Shown: piece by piece, positions 55,936 through 64,000 of the stretch
How positions within the stretch are numbered: the stretch's first letter is position 1
Layout: each line of letters begins with the position of its first letter
Source of the DNA: Reticulitermes speratus
Lineage: Eukaryota; Arthropoda; Insecta; Blattodea; Rhinotermitidae
DNA: 64,000 nt
NCBI GenBank assembly: GCA_021186555.1
Contig: JAJKFL010000026.1
Coordinates: forward strand, 2,867,709-2,931,708
Direction: 5' to 3'
Notes under the pieces: model-generated
Database searches by the model: none
What the model saw: only the letters and a program-made list of their open reading frames with translations
Told to the model about the DNA's origin: nothing
Program-made: the position numbers and the translations under genes

Positions 55936-56482
55936 CTAACTCCATGTAGCACAGTCCTTCTTTAGAAGCTAACAGGTCGTCAGCTAGTCAAGAAATTACC
56001 CGCGTTTTATGGAACCTGAAGTTTCATTACCGCATTCACAACAGCCCGCCACCTGTCTCGTAGCCATCTAACTAACTAACTAACTCCATATAGCAGAGTC
56101 CTTCTTGAGAAGCTAACAGTTTCTCAGCTAGTTAAGAAATTCCCCGCTTTTTATGGAACCTGAAGGTTCATTACCGCATTCACAACAGCCCGCCACCTGT
56201 CCCTATTAACTAACTAACTAACTAACTCCATGTAGCACAGTCCTTCTTGAGAAGCTAACAGTTTCTCAGCTAGTTAAGAAATTCCCCGCTTTTTATGGAA
56301 CCTGAAGGTTCATTACCGCACTCACAACAGCCTGCCACCTGTCCCTATTAACTAACTAACTCCATGTAGCACAGTCCTTCTTGAGAAGCTAACAGGTCGT
56401 CAGCTAGTTAAGAAATTACCCGCGTTTTATGGAACCCGAAGGTTCATTACCGCATTCACAACAGCCCGCCACCTGTCCCTAT

Positions 56483-56515
<33 letters not shown>

Positions 56516-56690
56516 CCATGTAGCACAGTCCTTCTTGAGAAGCTAACAGGTCGTCAGCTAGTTAAGAAATTACCCGCGTTTTATGGAACCCGAAGGTTCG
56601 TTACCGCATTCACAACAGCCCGCCACCTGTCCCTATCAACTAACTAACTAACTAACTAACTAACTAATTATTTGGGGCACTGTCCTTCTT
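55930..56690 (-). repeat. Tandem LINE 3' ends, five units of ~135-153 bp
   Basis: Each unit holds TCCATGTAGCACAGTCCTTC, TTGAGAAGCTAACAG, TTTATGGAACC.GAAGGTTC and CAACAGCCCGCCACCTGTCC, separated by (CTAA)n of variable length. This is the reverse complement of the LINE 3' end at 43940-44080. Units start at about 55942, 56086, 56227, 56362 and 56515. They fall into two types (AGTTTCTCAGC and AGGTCGTCAGC). Confidence 0.92.
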
Positions 56691-56744
56691 CAGAAGCTAA
56701 TAGTAGTTTATTTCTTCAGGAATATTTCTTTTGAGATCCGCGCT

Positions 56745-56930
56745 CTTCCGGGATATTACGCAACGTTGAAGGGCAGCTCTGCATCGACGTTTCGGGACAA
56801 CCTATCGGTCCCATGTTCAAGTCTTGGAATTATTGACTCTTGAAGATGTGGCCGATATGTTGTCCCGAAACGTCGGTACAGAACTACCACTCAACGATAC
56901 GTAACATCCCAGAAGAGCGCAGATCTCATC
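56745..56930. mobile_element. Inverted-repeat MITE, GTTTCGGGACAAC family, copy 4
   Basis: CGCTCTTCCGGGATATTACG to CGTAACATCCCAGAAGAGCG, with GACGTTTCGGGACAACCTAT and GTTGTCCCGAAACGTCGG. Confidence 0.82.
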
Positions 56931-57259
56931 TATATCGCGGCGGAAGACTGAAATCACGAATATTTCTTTAATTTGAAGAACCAAGAAAGTTGTTGCTCTC
57001 TTTACAGCAGCTCACAATTGCACTGTTTTATACAGACGTTACCTTATGCCTTGTTTATAGTCTGCAGTGTATTTGGCGTAAGCGACTTCTGGAGGTTTCG
57101 CTGTGTGCCTTCTTCAGGTGACTATTTGTGTTTATACTGAGTGCTATTAATTTGTATTTTTATGTGGTACAGCCAAATGCCTAAACGTCGCTTTAAAGAA
57201 ATATTCCTGAGGCCAGTGGTTCTTAAACGGTGTGTCGTAAAATTTGAACAGAGCAATGC

Positions 57260-57440
57260 TTACGAAAGTCACAGTTCAGCTCCACTCATTCTTAACTCGG
57301 CACTAAGTACGAGCGAGTGATCAAATTCAGGCCTCGGCCTCTTTAACCCTGGGAAAAAACATCAGTGTATTCAATAGGAGGCTGTGTAGAACCCACAATC
57401 AGTCTGGACGTTTCGGAGAAGAAAAACTCTCTTTGATTTC
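57260..57440 (-). mobile_element. SINE family 2 subtype fragment
   Basis: CACAGTTCAGCTCCACTCAT, TTAACTCGGCACTAAGTACG, CTCGGCCTCTTTAACCCTGG and CAATCAGTCTGGACGTTTCG GAGAAG. A B-box-like CCCGGGAATCGAAAG lies beyond the nested MITE at about 57608, so the MITE below probably interrupts this SINE. Confidence 0.7.
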
Positions 57441-57464
57441 AGGCTTCCGCCGCGATGTTTATGA

Positions 57465-57595
57465 AATCTGCTATCTTCTGGGGTATTACGAGGCGTCGTG
57501 TGGTAATTGGTTACCGACGTTTCGGGACAACGTCGGTAAACAATTACCACACGACGCCACGTAATACCCCAGAAGACCGCAGATTTCAGAAACTG
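57465..57595. mobile_element. Inverted-repeat MITE, GTTTCGGGACAAC family, copy 5 (near-perfect hairpin)
   Basis: ATCTTCTGGGGTATTACGAG, GCGTCGTGTGGTAATTGGTT and ACCGACGTTTCGGGACAAC, then the complement (GTCGGTAAACAATTACCACA ... GTAATACCCCAGAAGA). It has almost no central loop. Confidence 0.86.
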
Positions 57596-57604
57596 TCTTG
57601 TCCC

Positions 57605-57970
57605 TCCCGGGAATCGAAAGATTCCACGGTTGTCCAGTCCGTAGCCTAGTCACTATAGTGACTGAGCTATAAAAATGAAAAATGATTTATACAAACACGC
57701 ACCCAAATTTAAAAGGGGTGGCGATTCGATGAAATATTTACCGACCTGAGGGACAACACTTCATAAAGCCTCGACCCCACTCTATTTATTTTAGTATTCA
57801 AATTTGATATTTGTGTGAAGGCTTTATCGTGTTTTTTGTTTTACGAAAATTTTAGATTTTATACAATAAAATAAATTTTATAAAATTAAGTGCAAAACTT
57901 ATTTAGAATCAGGTCTAAGGAAACAGTTTGATATTAAAGACAGACACAGCTGCTACTTTTTATTTTATAG
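57605..57970. other. Intron sequence next to the N-terminal Pde6 exon
   Basis: AT-rich beyond a SINE-like remnant (57600-57670). No other feature recognised. Confidence 0.4.
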
Positions 57971-57975
57971 CTTAC

Positions 57976-58362
57976 CTACTGGGCGACTTCGCCCTCTTGA
58001 TGGGCGACGCGGCCAGCCAAGTTTGGAACAGCTCCGACGTGATGGAATTCCTCTTGGTCCTAGGGATGATAGCTCCATTGTTGTTACCGCTGTGTCCATC
58101 TTGATGGAGGCTTCCTGTAGAGGAACTCCGCGACCCTTCCTGATCCCCAACGGGGCCACTGCGGTGTCCCCGATATTGCAGCAGACGCTGTATAAATTCA
58201 GGTTCCGCCTTCTCCAGCAGCCACTTCTGGACGACGTCAGGGTGCGACTCCAGATACCGCTCGACATCGCTACCGAAGGCTGTTCTACCAACATCGACGG
58301 CTTCCTCGGACACAGACGTCCTGTCGCCTTCCCCGCCATTACCTACTTCCACCGACACATGT
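57976..58362 (-). CDS. Pde6: Pde6-type phosphodiesterase, N-terminal exon (5' edge uncertain)
   Basis: This exon encodes the region ahead of GAF-A. The reading frame contains VERYLESHPDVVQKWLLEKA, the N-terminal helix motif of PDE5/6/11-like enzymes, then a Ser/Gly-rich linker, then NSITSELFQTWLAASP and a basic KRAKSPSR end, as I recall for insect Pde6 proteins. The donor is clear: exon end AG, then GTAAGC at 57975-57970, leaving two bases of a split Arg codon (phase 2) that the exon at 55755 completes. The upstream edge is weak. A CAG lies just above 58362, and the frame stays open to about 58440. There is no in-frame ATG in this exon, so translation must start in an upstream exon that I could not find. 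It is the first recognised part of a gene running to 3802. Confidence 0.8.
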
Positions 58363-58424
58363 CTGACTTGCACTGTGGTATTATAAATACATAATATATT
58401 TTCACTGAATATATTTCGAGCCAA

Positions 58425-59395
58425 GTCATAAATATCTCTACAGATCTAAAGCCATGTAGCTTTTCTGTAAAATTGTTCTTCAAACACGCTATAAAATACG
58501 ACATTTCAGCACGAACTTTTCTACCACCTGCAGCAAAACCAAAGTAACCGAAACGTCGACATCCCAGTGTATTACAATTTAAAATAACTTAATTGAGGTT
58601 CAGACGGAGCGTCACTCACAAACACGACTCTTCACATAGCAAGAGGTCATATTGCTTTATATGGGTCTATTTAATTACACTTGTTAAATTAATTACATCC
58701 GCCATTTATAACATCGTACTCTGAAAGCCTTCATTAAATTAATTCACCAGAAAGCTCATAATAGCAAGTAATAAGGCGACAAATATTTTGAATGAAGTAC
58801 CTTCACGTTCGTGCTGGAACGTGACACAGATATTACGCTGCAGGCCAGTCGACGCGATTACTGCCGTCGCTTACCTCGCTGTCATTAATTTTGTTTCGCT
58901 TCAAATTTTGATCTCAGGTCTTTCGTGCATGGCTACATGTCTGTCTCCCTCTCTTTCTGTCTCTCTCTAGTTTTTTTGTATCCTCATACGTTCCAACGTA
59001 ACGCAGCGGTAACCTGCCATCAGCTTCTTCCTTCAGCAATTAATTATCCACTTGTTCCTTTACCTCGTTCCTCCGTAAACTCTCTCTACCAACTCAAAAA
59101 AATATAAATCCCTTAATTTATTTAAATGCGGAACAGACAGATGTTGCTGCTATTCAGTTATTTTGGAAGGAGAAGCTTTTAATTAAAGCCACTTCATTTT
59201 CGGTAATTTAGAGTTTCAAGTAAATACTTCACTTACGTTACAAAAGTGTTATATCTTCACACATAAACGGAGTTCAAAAAAGTAATTTTGCATTTAAAAT
59301 GAAGCTTTGTAAGGTACAAAAATGTCTCATTTATAGTCCTTAATTGAAAAAGAAATGGAAACGATTCGTTTTTAGGCGTATTAATTAAGATTATT
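58425..59395. other. Unassigned sequence upstream of the recognised Pde6 exons
   Basis: I looked for a 5' coding exon with a start codon and did not find a convincing one. The small plus-strand frames here have no recognisable similarity. Confidence 0.4.
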
Positions 59396-59399
59396 AAAG

Positions 59400-59720
59400 C
59401 CTAATGGTTACTATATGTACCACCAGGTTCAACATTCCCAAATTCCACGTTCTGACAATGTATTTATGTGTTTTGTACGGATCTCAGAACAAACAGCGAT
59501 TATTTCCCCATACAGAATTAACTGATTGGTTTATATAACTGAGATGGAGTGTGTTTACTGCGCGGTACGGACTGAATGTTTATGTAAAGTGTGTTTACTG
59601 CGCGGTACGGACTGAATGTTTATGTAAAGTGTGTTTACTGCGCGGTACGGACTGAATGTTTATGTAAAGTGTGTTTACTGCGCGGTACGGACTGAACCTT
59701 TAAATGTAACTGAGGTTCAT
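59400..59720 (+). mobile_element. 114-bp carrier element, copy with a 40-bp repeat instead
   Basis: The left border (AATGGTTACTATATGTACCACCAGG as two overlapping motifs, TTCCACGTTCTGACAATG) is followed by one diverged 114-bp unit. Four tandem copies of a 40-bp unit (GTGTTTACTGCGCGGTACGG ACTGAATGTTTATGTAAAGT) come next, then the usual exit (ACTGAACCTTTAAATGTAAC TGAGGTTCATTTT). Confidence 0.85.
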
Positions 59721-59724
59721 TTTC

Positions 59725-60450
59725 GTCTTTAAATTAATAAACACCCGATTCTAATCAAACTTTCATGTGATCCCGTTACATAGAGTCAAACGTCTGTTGA
59801 TAGACGAGTTTTCTTCTCTCTTGAAAATGATACAGTCATTGATAACAACGATTTATGTCACATACAGATCGATAAGAGTTACGAATTTTACGAGCGTTTC
59901 CTTCGCCAGCAGAAGTACGAATCTATTTAAACAGACACTACCTTCAATATATCTTCATTTGTCCTTTGTTTCATGTTGATTTGATAGCCGAATGTACTGG
60001 AAACTCTTTTGGAGGTTTAAATAACTTTGTATCATTAGTTGAGGATCAATGTTTTGAATTTGTACTGTCAATTACTAAAGTTTCTTCCGGAAAAAAGTGA
60101 CAAAATTTTTCAAGAGTTATTTCCATTAGTCTGTCATTTAAATGCACTGCATTCTGGGCGTTCGAAATGACACCGGCAAATATAAATGCAACAGAGACAC
60201 TTTTACTGTCTTTGAAAGATTGTATTGTCTTTGTACAAATGTGGTACTTGACATTAGGCACACCATTGTGACAATAGCAATGGTACTGTTGCAACAGCAG
60301 TTTGCGTATCTGCAAAGAGAAAACAAGCACACATAATAAATACTACTCAACAAACAATTCTTGTACATACATTCCAGCAAATTCCATATAAATAAATATA
60401 TAAATAAACAGATAAAAAAATAAGTAGAATAAATAGATACATATATATAT
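59725..60450. other. Unassigned sequence
   Basis: No gene or repeat recognised. The overlapping small frames at 60046-60336 look like chance. Confidence 0.4.
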
Positions 60451-60454
60451 AAAT

Positions 60455-60745
60455 GTGGGCCGCGATAGCTCAGTCGGTATAGCGACTCGCTATGAGCTGG
60501 ACGGTCCGGGGATCGAATCCCGGTGTGGGCGAGATTTTCAGCACCCGTCCAGACCGGCCCTGGGGCCCACCCAGCCTCCTGTACAATGGGTACCGGGTGA
60601 TTCCCGAGGGCAAAGCGGCCGGGGCGTGGCGTTGACCACCCACCATCTAGCACAGCGATTAAAGAAAGAGTAGACCATACCTCTACTGCCCCTCTGGGTC
60701 TTCATGGCCTGTTCTAGGGTGACCTTTATCTTTACCTTTATACAC
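60455..60745 (+). mobile_element. SINE family 2, full length (tRNA-like head)
   Basis: The head reads GGGCCGCGATAGCTCAGTCG GTATAGCGAC, with A box TAGCTCAGTCGG and B box GGGGATCGAATCCCGG. The body contains CAGACCGGCCCTGGGGCCCA, CTCCTGTACAATGGGTACCG, AAAGCGGCCGGGGCGTGGCG and CACCATCTAGCACAGCG, and the tail is (CTTTAC/TTTATC)n. The head folds like a tRNA, but the fused body and many relatives mark it as a SINE and not a tRNA gene. Confidence 0.9.
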
Positions 60746-60824
60746 GTATATACATAAATAAAAGAGTGAAAAATACCTCATAAACTTACCGCTTTCAGCG
60801 AAGTCGAAAGCGAGTGTACTGAAA

Positions 60825-61065
60825 CCTTTCAAAGCCCAGTGGTAACTATAGGTACCGTGAGCTCTAACATAAAAAAATCCGCATATTTCCACGCAATATA
60901 TTGATGTGTCACGCATAATTCTCGCAGTAAATATCGATCATTTACACAAGCATTTAACTAATTAGTATTTATAATGAACAAGGACTGTGTTCCCTGCGAG
61001 GTACGAACTAAATATTTATATAGAGTGCAGAGTAATGTCAGGCCTCAGATGGTTAACTGTGATTA
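60825..61065 (+). mobile_element. 114-bp carrier element, degenerate copy without an array
   Basis: TTTCAAAGCCCAGTGGTAAC, TATAGGTACCG and TCCACGCAATATATTGATGTG, then GGACTGTGTTCCCTGCGAGG, TACGAACTAAATATTTATAT. Left border, about one diverged unit and right border are all present in order. Confidence 0.7.
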
Positions 61066-61119
61066 TCTGCGTGGTTTATCATGAAAATAAACTGTCAGTA
61101 TTTAGCTAGCGCGAGTGTG

Positions 61120-63700
61120 TTTGTGGGGGGGGGGGGGGGTTGATGGGCACGTCAGCATGCACGTATACGTGAAACTGTTTAGTGTTTTGTAACGTTGACG
61201 TTTGATGGGCACGTCAGCATGCACGTATACGTGAAACTGTTAGTGTTTTGTAACGTGACTTTGATGGCACGTCAGCATGCACGTATACGTGAACTGTTTA
61301 GTGTTTTGTAACGTGACGTTTGATGGGCACGTCAGCATGCACGTATACGTGGAAACTGTGCAGTGTTTTGTAACGTGACGTTTGATGGGCACGTCAGCAT
61401 GCACGTATACGTGGAACTGTGCAGTGTTTTGTAACGTGACGTTTGATGGGCACGTCAGCATGCACGTATACGTGAACTGTTAGTGTTTTGTAACGTGACG
61501 TTTGATGGGCACGTCAGCATGCACGTATACGTGGAACTGTTTAGTGTTTTGTAACGTGACGTTTGATGGGCACGTCAGCATGCACGTATACGTGGAACTG
61601 TTTAGTGTTTTGTAACGTGACGTTTGATGGGCACGTCAGCATGCACGTATACGTGGAAACTGTCAGTGTTTTGTAACGTGACGTTTGATGGGCACGTCAG
61701 CATGCACGTATACGTGGAACTGTGCAGTGTTTTGTAACGTGACGTTTGATGGGCACGTCAGCATGCACGTATACGTGGAACTGTGCAGTGTTTTGTAACG
61801 TGACGTTTGATGGGCACGTCAGCATGCACGTATACGTGGAACTGTGCAGTGTTTTGTAACGTGACGTTTGATGGCACGTCAGCATGCACGTATACGTGAA
61901 ACTGTTTAGTGTTTTGTAACGTGACGTTTGATGGGCACGTCAGCATGCACGTATACGTGAACTGTTTAGTGTTTTGTAACGTGACGTTTGATGGGCACGT
62001 CAGCATGCACGTATACGTGGAACTGTTTAGTGTTTTGTAACGTGACGTTTGATGGGCACGTCAGCATGCACGTATACGTGGAACTGTTTAGTGTTTTGTA
62101 ACGTGACGTTTGATGGGCACGTCAGCATGCACGTATACGTGGAACTGTTTAGTGTTTTGTAACGTGACGTTTGATGGGCACGTCAGCATGCACGTATACG
62201 TGAAACTGTGCAGTGTTTTGTAACGTGACGTTTGATGGGCACGTCAGCATGCACGTATACGTGAAACTGTGCAGTGTTTTGTAACGTGACGTTTGATGGG
62301 CACGTCAGCATGCACGTATACGTGGAACTGTGCAGTGTTTTGTAACGTGACGTTGATGGGCACGTCAGCATGCACGTATACGGGGAAACTGTCAGTGTTT
62401 TGTAACGTGACGTTTGATGGGCACGTCAGCATACACGTATACGTGAAACTGTTTAGTGTTTTGTAACGTGACGTTTGATGGGCACGTCAGCATGCACGTA
62501 TACGTGGAACTGTTTAGTGTTTTGTAACGTGACTTTGATGGGCACGTCAGCATGCACGTATACGTGGAACTGTTCAGTGTTTTGTAAGTGACGTTTGATG
62601 GGCACGTCAGCATGCACGTATACGTGAAACTGTTTAGTGTTTTGTAACGTGACGTTTAATGGGCACGTCAGCATGCACGTATACGTGGAACTGTGAGTGT
62701 TTGTAACGTGACGTTTGATGGGCACGTCAGCATGTACGTATACGTGGAACTGTGTAGTGTTTTGTAACGTGACCTTTGATGGGTACGTCAGCATGCACGT
62801 ATACGTGGAACTGTGCAGTGTTTTGTAACGTGACGTTTGATGGGCACGTCAGCATGCACGTATACGTGGAACTGTTGCAGTGTTTTGTAACGTGACGTTT
62901 GATGGGCACGTCAGAAATGCACGTATACGTGGAATGTGCAGTGTTTTGTAACGTGACGTTTGATGGGTACGTCAGCATGCACGTATACGTGAACTGTTAG
63001 TGTTTTGTAACGTGACGTTTGATGGGCACGTCAGCATGCACGTATACGTGGAACTGTGCAGTGTTTTGTAACGTGACGTTTGATGGGCACGTCAGCATGC
63101 ACGTATACGTGGAACTGTTTAGTGTTTTGTAACGTGACGTTTGATGGGCACGTCATCATGCACGTATACGTGGAACTGTGCAGTGTTTTGTAACGTGACG
63201 TTTGATGGGCACGTCAGCATGCACGTATACGTGGAAACTGTTGCAGTGTTTTGTAAACGTGACGTTTGATGGGCACGTCAGCATGCACGTATACGTGAAA
63301 CTGTGCAGTGTTTTGTAACGTGACGTTTGATGGGCACGTCAGTCATGCACGTATACGTGGAACTGTGCAGTGTTTTGTAACGTGACGTTTGATGGGCACG
63401 TCAGCATGCACGTATACGTGAAACTGTGCTAGTGTTTTGTAACGTGACCTTTGATGGGCACGTCAGCATGCACGTATACGTGGAGCTGTCAGTGTTTTGT
63501 AACGTGACGTTTGATGGGTACGTCAGCATGCACGTATACGTGGAACTGTGCAGTGTTTTGTAACGTGACGTTTGATGGGCACGTCAGCATGCACGTATAC
63601 GTGAACTGTGCAGTGTTTTGTAACGTGACGTTTGATGGGCACGTCAGCATGCACGTATACGTGGAACCGTGCAGTGTTTTGTAACCTGACGTTTCCAAGT
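61120..63700 (+). repeat. 61-bp minisatellite with CRE half-sites
   Basis: About 42 copies of a 61-bp unit: GATGGGCACGTCAGCATGCA, CGTATACGTGGAACTGTGCA and GTGTTTTGTAACGTGACGTT T. Indels of 1-3 bp in the GTGGAACTGT(GCA/TTA)GTG part are frequent, so unit lengths vary from about 58 to 63. It starts next to a run of about 17 G (61121-61139). The array is about 2.7 kb upstream of the first recognised Pde6 exon. Confidence 0.95.
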
Positions 63701-63709
63701 CTCTGAGAT

Positions 63710-63835
63710 GCACGCAGTGTCGACTGACAAATATTTACCGATGTTTCGGAGGTACAGCGAGCGTTCTAAAATGCCGGTGACTATTTACCAGACAACACGG
63801 TACAACATTCCAGAGGACTTGAATTGTCAGTAGCA
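63710..63835. mobile_element. Degenerate inverted-repeat MITE
   Basis: GTCTCTGAGATGCACGCAGT, ACCGATGTTTCGGAGGTACA and CACGGTACAACATTCCAGAG GACTTG follow the layout of the GTTTCGGGACAAC family but are diverged. Confidence 0.5.
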
Positions 63836-64000
63836 CAATCAGATAATCTCAGATGTCGCACATTAAGATTCCACAAAAAGAAAACCCCGATTTGTGAAAG
63901 GTGTCTAAAATTGAAAATAAAGTATAGTTTTAAAGATGTTTATAATAATAGAGCTATAAGAAGTGCTAAAACGAGCCCCGCCCGCATTTACTAAGGAGGG
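63836..64000. other. Unassigned sequence to window end
   Basis: No recognisable feature. Confidence 0.4.

Noticed and set aside
55783..56680. Telomere-like (TTAGG)n repeat, because of TTAG runs
   Set aside because: The unit is four bases (TTAG), always attached to a LINE 3' end, and not the five-base insect telomere repeat.
60455..60530. Functional tRNA gene
   Set aside because: A and B boxes are good, but the head is fused to a conserved body and tail found elsewhere in the window (for example 11265-11512), so it is a SINE.

Overview
The window is animal nuclear DNA: coding information sits in short exons with GT/AG borders, separated by large introns full of tRNA-derived SINEs, LINE fragments, small inverted-repeat transposons and minisatellites. 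The one gene I can follow is best matched by insect Pde6. The style of the SINEs and LINE tails suggests a large-genome hemimetabolous insect, possibly a cockroach or termite (Blattodea). That placement is inference from remembered repeat style, not a search.

Gene content. A single gene crosses almost the whole window on the minus strand. It is a Pde6-type cGMP-specific cyclic nucleotide phosphodiesterase (PDE5/6/11-like). Seven exons can be placed, with matching reading phases across every junction: 58362(?)-57976, 55755-55520, 50491-50373, 11885-11727, 8406-8317, 5553-5410 and 3882-3802. They encode part of the N-terminal region, GAF-A and the start of GAF-B. The rest of GAF-B and the catalytic domain must lie below position 1. 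The start codon lies upstream of 58362 and was not found. Introns are about 2.2, 5.0, 38.5, 3.3, 2.8 and 1.5 kb.

Intron and flank content. By my estimate about 27 kb (roughly 40%) of the window is tandem repeat, in at least 15 unrelated families with units of 7 to 145 bp. A 114-bp family occurs as five arrays in both orientations (1-1485, 12832-14660, 15490-16755, 45575-47060, 53995-55260). Each complete array is bordered by related non-repeated sequence, which looks like a mobile element carrying a minisatellite. Other arrays are 41 bp (4.0-5.1 kb), 48/46 bp (5.6-8.2 kb), 91 bp (21.5-23.4 kb), 11 bp (25.6-26.9 kb), 70/55 bp (28.2-29.3 kb), 73 bp (29.9-31.0 kb), 56 bp (33.8-37.7 kb), 110 bp (40.3-41.2 kb), 26 bp (41.9-43.5 kb), 15 bp (49.4-50.2 kb), LINE-tail units (55.9-56.7 kb) and 61 bp (61.1-63.7 kb). 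At least four of these arrays are recognisable amplified pieces of SINEs or LINEs.

Mobile elements. Four tRNA-derived SINE families, several LINE 3' ends with (TTAG)n tails, three Tc1/mariner-type remnants, a pogo-like element, four almost identical-length (77-79 bp) hairpin MITEs, a foldback element with 195-bp arms, and a recurrent inverted-repeat family around a GTTTCGGGACAAC core are present. The long open reading frames in the arrays are by-products of stop-free repeat units, and I do not annotate them as genes.
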